A stretch of 64,000 nt of DNA, from contig NZ_FNID01000002.1 in the NCBI RefSeq assembly GCF_900103835.1, forward strand, positions 62,001 through 126,000, given 5' to 3'. The stretch is from Acetanaerobacterium elongatum. GTDB taxonomy: Bacteria; Bacillota; Clostridia; Oscillospirales; Ruminococcaceae. Position 1 is the first letter of the stretch; each line of letters begins with the position of its first letter. A model generated the notes under the pieces. It did not search any database. It saw only the letters and a list, made by a program, of their open reading frames with translations, and was not told where the DNA came from. The position numbers and the translations under genes were made by a program. Shown piece by piece: positions 14,484 to 24,286 of this stretch.

Positions 14484-15137
14484 ATGTTCAATTTACTATA
14501 TAAAGAGTTTAAACTGGCGGCACACCCCACGGTGTTTATCTTTCTCGCCTTTGCATTTATGATGCTCATCCCATCCTACCCCTACTATGTGGCGTTTATC
14601 TATACCTGTTTATCCATCTTCTTTGTGTTTATGTCGGGCCGCGAGAACAAGGATGTTTTTTATACCGTTTCGCTTCCGATTAAAAAGTCTGACGCAGTGA
14701 AGGCACGTTGCACGATGATTGCGATTATTGAGCTTGTGCAGATGATTGTTTCTGTACCGTTTGCGATACTTGGTGCAAGCATCAACCCGAATGCGGACGG
14801 AAACCAGGCGGGCATCGAGGCAAACGTGGCCTTCTTCGGCTTGGTGTTCATTATGTTCGCCCTGTTTAACGTGATATTCATCCCCGGCTTCTACAAGACA
14901 GGGTATAAAATCGGCGCGCCGTTTGTAGCGGCGGGCACTGCGGTGTTACTGTACATTGTTGCGGCGGAATCACTTGTGTGGATACCCACGCCGCTTAAAA
15001 GCTTTTTGGACACCACCGCGCCGGATATCATGGTAAAGCAGCTGCCCATTCTGGCTGTGGGTATGATTCTCTGGGTTGTGAGTGTTATCGCCTCGTATAA
15101 GACGGGCGCCGCAAGGTTTGAAAAAGTAGATTTGTAG
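14484..15137 (+). CDS. ABC-2 type membrane permease
   Basis: A 217-residue integral membrane protein with about six hydrophobic segments, starting MFNLLYKEFKLAAHPTVFIF. The N-terminal LLYKEFKL amphipathic stretch and the GRENKDVFYTVSLPIKKSD loop are typical of the ABC-2 permease partners of YtrB-like ATPases. The start is ATG 14484 with AAAGGGC upstream; the frame is open from 14406 but overlaps the preceding gene and lacks an RBS. It is followed nine bases later by the GntR gene. Confidence 0.8.
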   Translation: MFNLLYKEFKLAAHPTVFIFLAFAFMMLIPSYPYYVAFIYTCLSIFFVFMSGRENKDVFYTVSLPIKKSDAVKARCTMIAIIELVQMIVSVPFAILGASINPNADGNQAGIEANVAFFGLVFIMFALFNVIFIPGFYKTGYKIGAPFVAAGTAVLLYIVAAESLVWIPTPLKSFLDTTAPDIMVKQLPILAVGMILWVVSVIASYKTGAARFEKVDL

Positions 15138-15145
15138 AGGGAAGT

Positions 15146-15517
15146 ATGGATATTGTTATTTCCAACACATCGGAAACCCCGCTGTATATGCAGATCTACG
15201 AGCAGATCTGCGCCCAGATTATTACGGGCGAGATTCCGGTTGAAAGCTGCCTGCCGCCAATTAGAACGGTAGCCAAGGAGCTGCGGATTAGTGTGATACC
15301 GGTAAAAATGGCATGGGAGGAGCTGGAGCGCGGCGGGTTTATCTACACCATGGCGGGTAAGGGCTGCTTTGTGGCACCGCTGCAATCGGGCGAGCTGAAC
15401 TTAAAGCGTGATAGCCTTGCCTATGCCAAGATGAAAGAGGATATTGCGTATTACCGCTCGCTAGGGCTTTCGATGCAGGAGATTATAGAACTGGTAAAGC
15501 GGTGTTATAACGAATAG
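15146..15517 (+). CDS. GntR-family transcriptional regulator (YtrA subfamily)
   Basis: A 123-residue regulator: a GntR winged helix (PLYMQIYEQICAQIITGEI, LPPIRTVAKEL, RISVIPVKMAWEELERGGFI) and a very short C-terminal dimerisation tail with no ligand domain, which defines the YtrA subgroup. Members repress the ABC operon they belong to. Here it is the third gene, nine bases after the permease (GAGGGAAG is the RBS), and a dyad over the operon promoter at 13488-13515 is the likely binding site. Confidence 0.88.
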   Translation: MDIVISNTSETPLYMQIYEQICAQIITGEIPVESCLPPIRTVAKELRISVIPVKMAWEELERGGFIYTMAGKGCFVAPLQSGELNLKRDSLAYAKMKEDIAYYRSLGLSMQEIIELVKRCYNE

Positions 15518-15575
15518 AATACAGTCATCTTGCAGCCGTGGAGCGACTTATAGTAAAACATAGTCCGTTTTATGG

Positions 15576-15613
15576 TACACCCCTTATGGTACATTGGTAT
15601 CATAAGGGGTGTA
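15576..15613 (+). promoter_or_regulatory. 13-bp perfect hairpin covering the RBS of the HIRAN gene
   Basis: TACACCCCTTATG (15576-15588) is perfectly complementary to CATAAGGGGTGTA (15601-15613), with a 12-base loop. The right arm contains AAGGGGTG, the only RBS of the gene starting at 15621. If transcribed, the hairpin would hide the RBS; as DNA it could be an operator. Confidence 0.6.
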
Positions 15614-15620
15614 GATTTGT

Positions 15621-15920
15621 ATGGAGAAGAATTCTTTTGTAACCATCACCGGCGCAAACCATTATTACGGCGTGAAGCCATTCGAGGTAGGCCGCATCAT
15701 TAAGCTGGTAAAGGAACCGGATAATGAATACGATATGGACGCCATCCGCGCCGCGCTGCCCTATATCGGAAAGATAGGCTATGTTGCCAACAGTGTGAAT
15801 ACGGTAATCATGGGTACAATGAGCGCGGGAAGGGTATACAACCGGTTTGGGGATACTGCCCACGCGAAAATTATGTTTATCACCCATGCGGGCGTAATCT
15901 GCGAGTTGATGCTAAGGTAG
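15621..15920 (+). CDS. Small HIRAN-domain-like protein
   Basis: A 99-residue protein that matches the HIRAN domain pattern: FVTITGANHYYG at the start, KEPDNEYDMDAIRA in the middle and IGKIGYVANSVNTV after it. In larger proteins (HLTF, Rad5, phage helicases) HIRAN binds 3-prime ends of single-stranded DNA; stand-alone copies have unknown roles. It starts at ATG 15621. Its RBS lies within a perfect hairpin, so translation may be controlled. It is separated from the GntR operon by about 100 bases. Confidence 0.7.
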   Translation: MEKNSFVTITGANHYYGVKPFEVGRIIKLVKEPDNEYDMDAIRAALPYIGKIGYVANSVNTVIMGTMSAGRVYNRFGDTAHAKIMFITHAGVICELMLR

Positions 15921-15988
15921 ATATTACATACAAGCAGAAGGTTAACTGCGGGTGGGGGCATAAATCGTCTGAATAGAGCAATTAGACA

Positions 15989-16023
15989 AAAGTGACTTAA
16001 ACCATATTGGCTTAAGTCACTTT
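15989..16023. terminator. Bidirectional terminator
   Basis: AAGTGACTTAA (15990-16000) pairs with TTAAGTCACTT (16012-16022), loop about 11 bases, with A- and T-rich flanks. It separates the HIRAN gene from the convergent acetyltransferase gene. Confidence 0.8.
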
Positions 16024-16063
16024 ATTTCTGTTTTGGGGTTACCCCTAAGTCAACACATAGGGC

Positions 16064-16609
16064 TTATAATCGTAACAGCATTAAGAACAGAGATTCGTAA
16101 TGGCCGTCGCGGCAGCGGAAGGCATTTTCATGTGTTCCGTATATTTGAAAGCCAAAGCCTTTATACAATGCGATTGCGCGGTCGTTGCTTGTTACAACGT
16201 CCAATTCAATCTGCTCATATCCCGCAAGCCTGGCAGATTCGATAATGGCAGATAAAATGGCAGAGCCGATGCCCATTCCCCAATAAGCCTTTTGAATTGA
16301 TATGCCGAAGCCGACGCGGTGCTTGTATTTTTCAAAAGAGTTAATGGGGTGAAGCCCCGCGTTTGCAATAATCTTTCCGTCTATAACCGCGGAGATCATT
16401 ATCGCGTTTGGGCTGGATTCAATGCTTTTCAGGAATTCAGCCTCCTGCTCCGTCGTCATTGTAATCTCATCAGGGTAGCGCGCCATGTTTTCTGTTTCAC
16501 CGGAGGTCTGGATCATGTGCCGCAAAATCATCTCCGCATCCTTAGCGTCAGGATTACGCAGAATACAGTCCGTACCGTTTTTCAGTTGTATACACTTGTA
16601 ATATTTCAT
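16064..16609 (-). CDS. GNAT-family N-acetyltransferase
   Basis: A 181-residue cytoplasmic acetyl-CoA-dependent transferase. It has the GNAT core: AVIDGKIIANAGLHPI, then motif A GFGISIQKAYWGMGIGSAI with the acetyl-CoA loop, then ELDVVTSNDRAIALYKGFGF. It is close to the RimJ/RimL-like group, so it may act on a protein N-terminus or a small amine; substrate unknown. Start ATG 16609 with GAGGATG upstream. It stands alone between a terminator and the tRNA-Ser gene. Confidence 0.85.
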   Translation of the reverse strand: MKYYKCIQLKNGTDCILRNPDAKDAEMILRHMIQTSGETENMARYPDEITMTTEQEAEFLKSIESSPNAIMISAVIDGKIIANAGLHPINSFEKYKHRVGFGISIQKAYWGMGIGSAILSAIIESARLAGYEQIELDVVTSNDRAIALYKGFGFQIYGTHENAFRCRDGHYESLFLMLLRL

Positions 16610-16668
16610 AGCATCCTCGGTGTCATTAGTATAGGAGATATCGGGAAACCGTTGCGGTATTTAAAGAA

Positions 16669-16699
16669 TATGGGGTAAAGCCCAAAGGCTTTACCCCAT
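16669..16699 (-). terminator. Terminator of the tRNA-Ser gene
   Basis: On the minus strand ATGGGGTAAAGCC and GGCTTTACCCCAT pair around TTTG and are followed by ATTCTTT, directly after the tRNA 3-prime end. Confidence 0.85.
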
Positions 16700-16701
16700 T
16701 G

Positions 16702-16789
16702 TGGCGGAGAGTTAGGGATTCGAACCCTAGGTGAGTTTCCCCACACAGCATTTCGAGTGCTGCACCTTCGACCACTCGGACAACTCTCC
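16702..16789 (-). tRNA. tRNA-Ser (anticodon CGA)
   Basis: The minus strand folds as a class II tRNA. Acceptor arms GGAGAGT (16789-16783) and ACTCTCC (16712-16706) pair fully; the discriminator is G and CCA is encoded (16704-16702). The anticodon loop reads CTCGAAA, giving CGA for Ser codon UCG. The T loop GGTTCGAATCC is canonical and the long variable arm (GTGGGGAAACTCAC) identifies serine. Confidence 0.95.
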
Positions 16790-17100
16790 AAGTTATCAAA
16801 TAAAACGCGCTTTGAGCGCTTAAATATTATAGCAGAACGGCTTGGTGAAGTCAATCCCTTCAAACGCAGTGAAGGCATCAACTGGAAGATAATATAAAGG
16901 GAATATCATACAAATGCCCTGTTTTAATCCCCCATAATATGCTATAATTAAATGGATTATTTCTGTTCAGGCGGTTATCTAACCTCTTTCACGCAATGCA
17001 CAAGGACAAGGCTGCTTGTAATTATGGATTCTCTTGGTTCAGCTTAGGCCGAAGCCTTATTTTTCCCAAACCCTTCAGTAAGAAAGGAATGGCAAAGAGT
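16790..17100. other. Spacer with promoter-like sequence before the WG-repeat gene
   Basis: No gene is seen. TATAAT at 16943-16948 is a good -10 box for the downstream gene, but no convincing -35 lies 16-18 bases before it. The tRNA-Ser promoter should also be in the left part, read leftwards. Confidence 0.4.
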
Positions 17101-18978
17101 ATGAAACATTGTGAAAGCTGCGGCGCTTCGCTGCATAAAAAGGACCTGTTCTGCCCCAAGTGTGGCGCGAAGCAGGTTTTAGAAGAGACTGCTTCCCCCG
17201 CTTTAGGCAAACAAATCGTCAATGACGTTATACATATATCGGATGAAGACGTGGTGCTCATCATGTCAGACGGTGAGCGCCCCTACGAGGTGAAAACCGA
17301 GGAGGAGCTGGCTGAGGAGGAGCGCGCTTATCAGGAGGACCGCGAGCCAATTTACGCAGCGGCCTCCAAAACCGAAGCGGCGGCGCAAAACGAGCCTCCG
17401 GTGGTTAAAAGCAAGGCACGCAGCAAGTGGGGCAGCTTTTATCGGGTGATAAAGAGTGCTCCCGCGGAAGCTTCCGAGCTTCGGGAGCATAGACAGTCGC
17501 TTCTGGGCATTTTTGTGGCTTCGGCAGCTGTGCTAGCCATACTGGCGGCGGCGGTTACGGGCTGGGCTTACCTTTCCACCGATAGCTTTATGCTGCAGGC
17601 CGCGGTAAAGGCCGCTCAGGCTGGGAATTACGAATCGGCGATAGCAAGCCTTGAAAGGCTGACGGTGAAGGACGGCGAAAACCCCGAGGTTTACTACCAG
17701 CTGTGCCTGTGCTACCGCGCCTCTAAGCAGGATGGCAAGGCGCTTGTTACCGCACAGCTCGGCTACGACAGCACCAAGGACGAACGGCTTTCAGCGCTGG
17801 TTACCGAGCTTACCGGCAGTTCGGCGGGTAAGACGTCCGGCGTCGGGCAGGCGCAGCAGCCGCAAAACAGCGCAGGAGCCTTTACACCGGAGGAATCTGA
17901 TACGCGCCCGGCCTTGCCTTCGGCACAGTTGCCAAAGGTAGCCCCCGTTAAAATTCAGATGATTATTGAGCCTGCATACGAAGCCGCCGATCAGTTTGTA
18001 GACGGGCTTGCCCGCGTAAAGCTTAACGGCAAATGGGGCTTTATCAACAAAACCAATACCCTTGTGGTTCCAGCACAATATGACGAAACCCAGTACTTCC
18101 GTGAGGAGCTTGCAGCGGTGAAAACCGGCGGCAAGTGGGGTTATATCGATAAAACCGGTGCTGTGCGTATTGCACCGCAGTACAGTAATACCCTTGGTTT
18201 TTCTGAGGGCTTCGCCGCTTCACTGTTGAATGGCAAGTGGGGGTTTATTGATGCAACGGGCAAGATGGGCCTGCAATACGAGGCGGCGGAAAGCTTTAGT
18301 GGCGGCCTTGCGGCGGTTGAAACCGGAAAAACCTTTGGCTTTGTAAATTCTAAGGGCGAGATGGTAGTTCCGGCAATCTACCAGAAGGTGCTGCCGTTTG
18401 CCGAAGGAGCTGCGGCGGTGCTGCTGGACGGCAAGTGGGGGTATATCGACACGGTGGGCAGAACGATAATTTTGCCGCAGTATGAGGAGGCCTACAGCTT
18501 CCAGAACGGCGTTGCAAGGGTAAAGAGCGGCGGCAAGTACGGCTATATCAACCGCATGGGCTGGCAGCTTACCCCCTTTGAATACGATCAGGCGTGGGGC
18601 TTCAGTGAGGGGCTTGCCACCGTAAGGGTAGGAAAGCTCTACGGCTATGTAAATCTCAACGGCGAAATGGTGATAGAGCCGACGCTTGAGGATATTTCGA
18701 GCTTTTCTCAGGGGCTGCTGCCATATAAGCAGGGGGATGTATGGGGTTACCTGAACGCTGACGAGCAGATTGCCATTCAGCCGCAGTTTGCCGAGGCGGG
18801 GCGCTTTTACGGCGGGCTTGCCAAAGTGAAAAATGATGAGGGGCTTTGCGGCTACATCAATCTGGCGGGCGAGACGGTGTGTGCCCCCGAGTATGAGGAC
18901 GGCGGCGTACTTACCGACGGGCTGATCCCCGTAAAGAAGAACGGCCTGTGGGGGTACCTTGCGGTAACGCAATCTTAA
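17101..18978 (+). CDS. Zinc-ribbon, membrane-anchored WG-repeat protein
   Basis: A 625-residue protein. It opens with a zinc ribbon (CESCG at 4-8, CPKCG about 12 residues later), then an acidic cytoplasmic linker, a single membrane helix (SLLGIFVASAAVLAILAA, near 140-165) and a short TPR-like segment. The rest is about ten WG repeats of the form GKWGYIDKTG...P-YD, one every 45 residues or so, lying outside the membrane. WG repeats (KWG, PF14903) form beta-rich scaffolds of unknown ligand. The ATG at 17101 is used because it begins the zinc ribbon; ATG 17089 is possible. No signal peptide is present, so the zinc ribbon should face the cytoplasm. Confidence 0.8.
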   Translation: MKHCESCGASLHKKDLFCPKCGAKQVLEETASPALGKQIVNDVIHISDEDVVLIMSDGERPYEVKTEEELAEEERAYQEDREPIYAAASKTEAAAQNEPPVVKSKARSKWGSFYRVIKSAPAEASELREHRQSLLGIFVASAAVLAILAAAVTGWAYLSTDSFMLQAAVKAAQAGNYESAIASLERLTVKDGENPEVYYQLCLCYRASKQDGKALVTAQLGYDSTKDERLSALVTELTGSSAGKTSGVGQAQQPQNSAGAFTPEESDTRPALPSAQLPKVAPVKIQMIIEPAYEAADQFVDGLARVKLNGKWGFINKTNTLVVPAQYDETQYFREELAAVKTGGKWGYIDKTGAVRIAPQYSNTLGFSEGFAASLLNGKWGFIDATGKMGLQYEAAESFSGGLAAVETGKTFGFVNSKGEMVVPAIYQKVLPFAEGAAAVLLDGKWGYIDTVGRTIILPQYEEAYSFQNGVARVKSGGKYGYINRMGWQLTPFEYDQAWGFSEGLATVRVGKLYGYVNLNGEMVIEPTLEDISSFSQGLLPYKQGDVWGYLNADEQIAIQPQFAEAGRFYGGLAKVKNDEGLCGYINLAGETVCAPEYEDGGVLTDGLIPVKKNGLWGYLAVTQS

Positions 18979-19165
18979 TTATTTAAAACCTATGCAGTGA
19001 AATGCTGTAAATTTTCTACTATTAATACGCAATAACAGAATATCTATAGTAGGTCATGAAATCGGGGGAAGGTTGCGCGCGCATAGAGATTTAAGCTAAA
19101 ATAACGTGAAAGCTCTTTCGCGCTACTGTTTGTGCCGCCTCGCCGGCGGCGGAATGGAGTTTATG

Positions 19166-22100
19166 ATGAAGAACAAGGGTTTGGTACATAGGCTGTTCAG
19201 CCTGCTGGTGGCTGTGGTTATGCTGGTTTTGGCGCTTGCGTCCTGCACGCCCAGCTTAAAGGATCCTGAGCCCAGCGTGCTGAGCAATATCAGCTTTGCG
19301 CCACAGAAGTCTGACGACGCGGGCGTGGCCTACGACTCGGGCTTTGTGATTACCTCCACCGTCGCGCTCTCACAGTCGGAGCTTGAAAAAAACCTGACGG
19401 TAGAGCCGAAGTTGGAATACACTCTCACTAAAACCGACGACGGCTACCTGCTAAAGCCCTCGCAGCCGCTTGCCGAAAACACGGTGTATGCCTTTACCCT
19501 GGGCACCAAGGAAGGCCGTACCCGCACCTGGGCGTTTCAAACCCGACGCGCCTTTAAGATTGTTTCTACCACCCCGATGAACGGTTCCGCCGAGGTGAAA
19601 GGCTATTCAAGCATAGAGATTAAAACGACACACTACGGGGTGGATTTATCGAGCTATTTTGAGATAGCCCCTGCGGTAAAGGGAAACTTTGAAATACGGG
19701 GTTATACCACTGTTTTTCGGCCGGAGGAAGGCCTTCTTCCCAAAACGAAGTACACCGTTACCATTAAGAAGGGGCTGGAAAGCCCGTTTGGGGATATTTT
19801 GCCGGAGGATTACAGCTTTTCGTTTACCACCAAGTCTGCAAATGACTATGGCGGCTATGCGGAGCGCCCCATCTCTCTGTACAACAATTACAGCGAGACC
19901 TTTTTAAGCACCGACACACCGCTCATTGAGCTTTTTGTTTCCGAAAAGTATCAAAATGCAGCCTTTACCACCGAGGTGTACCAGTTTGACGGCAGCCAGC
20001 AATACATAGAAGCCGTGATGGACTACGACAAAGCGATGAGGGAAGGCAAGCCGATGGATAGCTACGCCTACCCTGCCGATAAGCTCAAACGCCTGGTAAC
20101 CTTTGACTCAAAGTTTATTAAAAAGACAGGATACAGCTCGTCGGGCTATGTGGTGTTCGATAAGCCGCTGGATAAGGGCTGGTATCTTGTAAATATCACC
20201 GCTAAGGACGGCTCCTGTTCGGTGCAGAAGCTGCTGCAGATAAGCGACGTTTCGGTTTATACCCAGTCAATAAACGGCGAAACTCTGGTGTGGCTGAACA
20301 GTGCCGCTACCGGCCAGCCTGTTAACGCCGCGGGTGTTGGTATTCTGAAATTGGGCGACAAGGCCCCCGCTGTTTCTGGGGTAACCGATAAGGACGGCAT
20401 GACGGTGCTCTCCACCAAGGGCTTTGAAGACGCCTACCTGATTGCGAAGGTAGACACGGAGAATGAGTTTGCCGATACGATTCCGCTGCAGGAATACCGC
20501 GAGCCCAACATCGACGAGCTGTACTACAGCTATATCTACAAAGACCGCGAGCTGTATATGCCTACCGACACCATACACCTCTGGGGCCGCCTTGCACCGC
20601 GTAAGGACGGTGTAACGGTGCCCGCCTCGCTGAAAGCGGCACTGACAGGAGGCTATAACGAAAGTGTGAAGCCGGAGGATATTATTCAATCGGTGCCGGT
20701 AACACTGCAGCCCGACGGCACCTTTAACGCTGATATTTCATTCAATACCCTGGCCAGCGACTGGTATTCGCTCTGTATCATTGACGATGCCGGAAAGGTG
20801 TACTGCAGCACAAGCACAGAGGTGTATGAATACCAGAAGCCGCTGTATGTGTGCAGTGTTTCTTCAAAAAAGCCGTTTTATACCGCGCAGGAGAAGGTGG
20901 ACTTTACGCTGAAAACCGCCTTTTTCAGCGGCACCCCTGCGCCCAACCTCACCTTCCAGACCAACAGCCTGAGCGATGAATTAAAACAGGTTACTACCGA
21001 CCTGATGGGCTTGGCTACGCTGTATGGAAACGAGGATAAGCGTGCCGTTGAGGACCATACTACATGGGACCCATATTACTACAGTGTTTATCTGACCTCC
21101 AACGGTATGGAAAACCAGTATTATGATGCCTCGGGCAGTGTGCTGATGTTCCCGCGCGATACCATGCTGCAGGCCGAGAAGGTGAAGAACGGCTACCGTA
21201 CCGACGTCAATATTACTACCAACAAGGTGGATATCTCCAAGGTGAAAACCGCCGATGAGGTATGGCAGAACTACCCCAAAAAGATTACGGGCGCCGCCGT
21301 GAACATTCCCGTTACCGTTTCGGTTTACCGTATGGACCTTATCAAGGAGTTTGCTGAGAACTATTACGACCCGCTGAACAAAAAAACGGTGCCATATTAT
21401 ACCTACCGCGAGCAGCAGACGCTGGAGAAGCAGTATACCGTGAACACCATTAATGGTAAGGCGACCTTAAGTGACCTGCCCAACCCCCAGAGTAAGACTC
21501 AATATTACCGCATTGAGCTCAGCTGCAAGGATACCGCCGGTATGAAGGTGGTTAATTCGGTGTACCTTAGCTATTACGGAGAATTTGACAATGATGGTGA
21601 AATAGACGACTTAAAGTATTACCGCTATGCCAATACCAAAGAAAAAACACAAGATTACAGAGGCGACTATTACCGGTGGTATGGCTGGAATGGCAGCGAA
21701 GCCAGCTATGAGCTGGGCGAAACCGTGGGCATTCAGCTGCTGGAAAATGCAAGACCCGCCGAGGCGAAGGGAACGATCCTCTATACGCTTTTGCAGGATA
21801 AGATTATTGATAGAGGCATCGTAACGGGTCAGACATCCTTCTCGTTTACCGAAGCGGAGAAGCACCTGCCCAATGTGAAGATTGCAGGCGCCTATTTTGA
21901 CGGAAGGCATATATTCCCCGTTTCAGATTGCTCCGCAACCTTTAATCCCAAGGCGAGAGAGGTGGACATCACCGTAACCCCCGATAAAAAGGATTACCGC
22001 CCCGGCGATAAGGTAAGCCTTGCCGTGGAGGCGAAGGATAATAACGGGAAGCCGGTGCAGGGCGAGCTGGTAGTAAGCGTGGCGGACGAGGCAGTGTTTG

Positions 22101-24286
22101 CCATCGCCCCGCAGTATACCTACCCGGCGCAGGAGCTATATCGGTCGGTATACTACTACGGTGTCACCACCTTTGCCTCTTATGTACAGCATTCGTTTTA
22201 TGCAAACGGAGGCGGAAAGGGCGGCGGCGGCGGTGACGGTGTGCGCACCGATTTTAAGGATACCGCTTTCTTTATGCCCACCAAGACCGACCAAAACGGC
22301 AAGGCAACGGTAAGCTTTACCCTGCCCGATAACCTCACCTCATGGCGCATTACTGCGGTATCGGTTGCCGAGGCAGCCGGGAAGCTGATTGCGGGTGCCG
22401 ATATCTCCAACATCAGCGCCAGACTGCCGCTGTTTGTTTCGCCGGTATATAACACCACCTATATTGAGGGCGACGACATCGCCTTTACTGCGCGTGCCTA
22501 CGGCGATAAGGTGGTAAACATCACCCCGGTGGACTTTACTGCTACTGTTACGGGCGGTGACAAGGTAAACAAAGAGCTGAAAGCCACCAACACCGCCGAT
22601 GAATATGCGCAGTTTAACTTCGGTAAGCTCCCTGCGGGCAGCTATAAGGTAGCCTTTAAGGCACAGACGGGCGGAGAGTCCGACGCGATGGAGGTGCCCT
22701 TTACCGTTAAGCAGAGCGGTGTAGAACTGCAGGTTACCCACGAGGTGGCGCCAAACGAGGTATCGTCGCTCTCGCCGCTGAAATACCCCGTATGGCTGGG
22801 CTTCTACGACAGCCAGTACAAGGACTACATGAAGACACTAAACAATCTGCTGGCTTGCGACGGCGAGCGTGTTGACCAGCAGGTGGCCTATGAGGTGGCA
22901 AGCAGGCTGATGAGGCAGTATGCCGAGAAGGATGATATCCTGCCCGCACCCGAGCAGCCGAATGACTTCAGCGAATATCAGGAGTCGGGCGGCGGCGTTA
23001 GAGTGTATTCCTACGACAGCACCGACGTGCAGCTTACCGCCCGTGCGGCCGCTGCGGCACCCGAACTGTTTAAGACCCAGAACATGATTGAGTATTTTAA
23101 CAATTTCCTCAAGAGTGGTTACGGGTCTACCACTGAGGTTTCGGCCGCCATCATGGGGCTTGCGGCGCTCAAGCAGCCGGTGCTCACCGACGCGAAGTCG
23201 ATGCTGAAAAACAGCGGCGTGCTTTTGGATGTTGACTATCTCTACCTTACCGCGGCGCTTGCATACCTGGGCGATACCGACGCGGCGCAGAAGGCCTACG
23301 ATACTTATATTGCACCCTCAATCGTTACCAATGAGGCATGGGCATATTATGACGTGACCATCCATCCGCGCGCTATAACCGATGAATTCACCGGCTACCA
23401 GCAGGATAACGGTAGCATCGCCGAAACCGATAGCGGCAAGAGCAGCAACCTGCAGCAGGACGCGCTGACACAAACAGGTGCGAACCTCAAGCGTACCGCG
23501 CTTACCATGCTGATTTCCATGAAGCTGGGCCATGGCGACACCGAAAAGCTGCTTGCCTATATCCGCGACAACAGCGCCTATGATGTGGCAACCCTGCTGG
23601 AGCAGACCGCCTATCTGCAAGGCTTTGTGCCAAAAACCACCGACACGGCGGTTGTGGCCTTTAACAAGGGGCTGTTCCCCACCAATCTGGAGCTGAAGAA
23701 GAGCGGCATACGGTATGTGCCGTTTGATAAGAACCAGCTTGCCAAGGCCAATATCACCGTGAAGAACGGCAGCGTGGGGATTGTCGCCTCCTACACCGGC
23801 GTGCCGGGCAACCTCTCGGCCAAACCATCCCCCGATATTACGGTTGAGAAGACCATTACGCCCGAAAACGGCGGCACCCTGAAGGCCGGAGAGCTGGTGC
23901 GCGTAAAAATCAAGGTGCACATGACCGAAAACGCGCCGGTGGGTATCTATAACCTCAGCGAATGGGTACCCAGCTCGCTGCGCTTTGACTCCGCGGTTTA
24001 TGAGAAGAATGCCGACGGCGGCATCTGGTTAGATGCCAAGGAGGGGCAGCGGCTTACCATGTATCTCTACCGCTCGGGTTTACAGAATTCGCTAAAGGGA
24101 GAGCAGCCCAAGCAGAAAACCGACTATAGCTTTACCTACCTTGCGCGCTGTGTAACCGAGGGCGACAGCAAGATCGACAGCACCTATATCGTCAACCGCG
24201 CAAGCGGCACGGTGGCCTTTACCAAAGCGGGCGATGTGATTTCGGTAAAGAGCGGGTTTAAAGAATCGGTAACCTCTTCGAAGTAA
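19166..24286 (+). CDS. Alpha-2-macroglobulin-like lipoprotein
   Basis: A 1,706-residue surface lipoprotein with signal peptide and lipobox LASC (Cys 27). It then has Ig-like domains (Big_5 type, KTKYTVTIKKGL), a run of macroglobulin (MG) domains, a Gly-rich bait-like stretch (GGGKGGGGGDG, near 1015) and the A2M core DNLTSWRITAVSV near 1055. These are the hallmarks of bacterial alpha-2-macroglobulins, which trap proteases. The thioester motif CxEQ is not intact: the matching place reads ACDGERVDQQ near 1225, so covalent trapping is doubtful. The ATG at 19166 has GGAG six bases upstream. Its stop overlaps the start of a transglutaminase-like lipoprotein, so both are made together. Confidence 0.85.
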   Translation: MKNKGLVHRLFSLLVAVVMLVLALASCTPSLKDPEPSVLSNISFAPQKSDDAGVAYDSGFVITSTVALSQSELEKNLTVEPKLEYTLTKTDDGYLLKPSQPLAENTVYAFTLGTKEGRTRTWAFQTRRAFKIVSTTPMNGSAEVKGYSSIEIKTTHYGVDLSSYFEIAPAVKGNFEIRGYTTVFRPEEGLLPKTKYTVTIKKGLESPFGDILPEDYSFSFTTKSANDYGGYAERPISLYNNYSETFLSTDTPLIELFVSEKYQNAAFTTEVYQFDGSQQYIEAVMDYDKAMREGKPMDSYAYPADKLKRLVTFDSKFIKKTGYSSSGYVVFDKPLDKGWYLVNITAKDGSCSVQKLLQISDVSVYTQSINGETLVWLNSAATGQPVNAAGVGILKLGDKAPAVSGVTDKDGMTVLSTKGFEDAYLIAKVDTENEFADTIPLQEYREPNIDELYYSYIYKDRELYMPTDTIHLWGRLAPRKDGVTVPASLKAALTGGYNESVKPEDIIQSVPVTLQPDGTFNADISFNTLASDWYSLCIIDDAGKVYCSTSTEVYEYQKPLYVCSVSSKKPFYTAQEKVDFTLKTAFFSGTPAPNLTFQTNSLSDELKQVTTDLMGLATLYGNEDKRAVEDHTTWDPYYYSVYLTSNGMENQYYDASGSVLMFPRDTMLQAEKVKNGYRTDVNITTNKVDISKVKTADEVWQNYPKKITGAAVNIPVTVSVYRMDLIKEFAENYYDPLNKKTVPYYTYREQQTLEKQYTVNTINGKATLSDLPNPQSKTQYYRIELSCKDTAGMKVVNSVYLSYYGEFDNDGEIDDLKYYRYANTKEKTQDYRGDYYRWYGWNGSEASYELGETVGIQLLENARPAEAKGTILYTLLQDKIIDRGIVTGQTSFSFTEAEKHLPNVKIAGAYFDGRHIFPVSDCSATFNPKAREVDITVTPDKKDYRPGDKVSLAVEAKDNNGKPVQGELVVSVADEAVFAIAPQYTYPAQELYRSVYYYGVTTFASYVQHSFYANGGGKGGGGGDGVRTDFKDTAFFMPTKTDQNGKATVSFTLPDNLTSWRITAVSVAEAAGKLIAGADISNISARLPLFVSPVYNTTYIEGDDIAFTARAYGDKVVNITPVDFTATVTGGDKVNKELKATNTADEYAQFNFGKLPAGSYKVAFKAQTGGESDAMEVPFTVKQSGVELQVTHEVAPNEVSSLSPLKYPVWLGFYDSQYKDYMKTLNNLLACDGERVDQQVAYEVASRLMRQYAEKDDILPAPEQPNDFSEYQESGGGVRVYSYDSTDVQLTARAAAAAPELFKTQNMIEYFNNFLKSGYGSTTEVSAAIMGLAALKQPVLTDAKSMLKNSGVLLDVDYLYLTAALAYLGDTDAAQKAYDTYIAPSIVTNEAWAYYDVTIHPRAITDEFTGYQQDNGSIAETDSGKSSNLQQDALTQTGANLKRTALTMLISMKLGHGDTEKLLAYIRDNSAYDVATLLEQTAYLQGFVPKTTDTAVVAFNKGLFPTNLELKKSGIRYVPFDKNQLAKANITVKNGSVGIVASYTGVPGNLSAKPSPDITVEKTITPENGGTLKAGELVRVKIKVHMTENAPVGIYNLSEWVPSSLRFDSAVYEKNADGGIWLDAKEGQRLTMYLYRSGLQNSLKGEQPKQKTDYSFTYLARCVTEGDSKIDSTYIVNRASGTVAFTKAGDVISVKSGFKESVTSSK

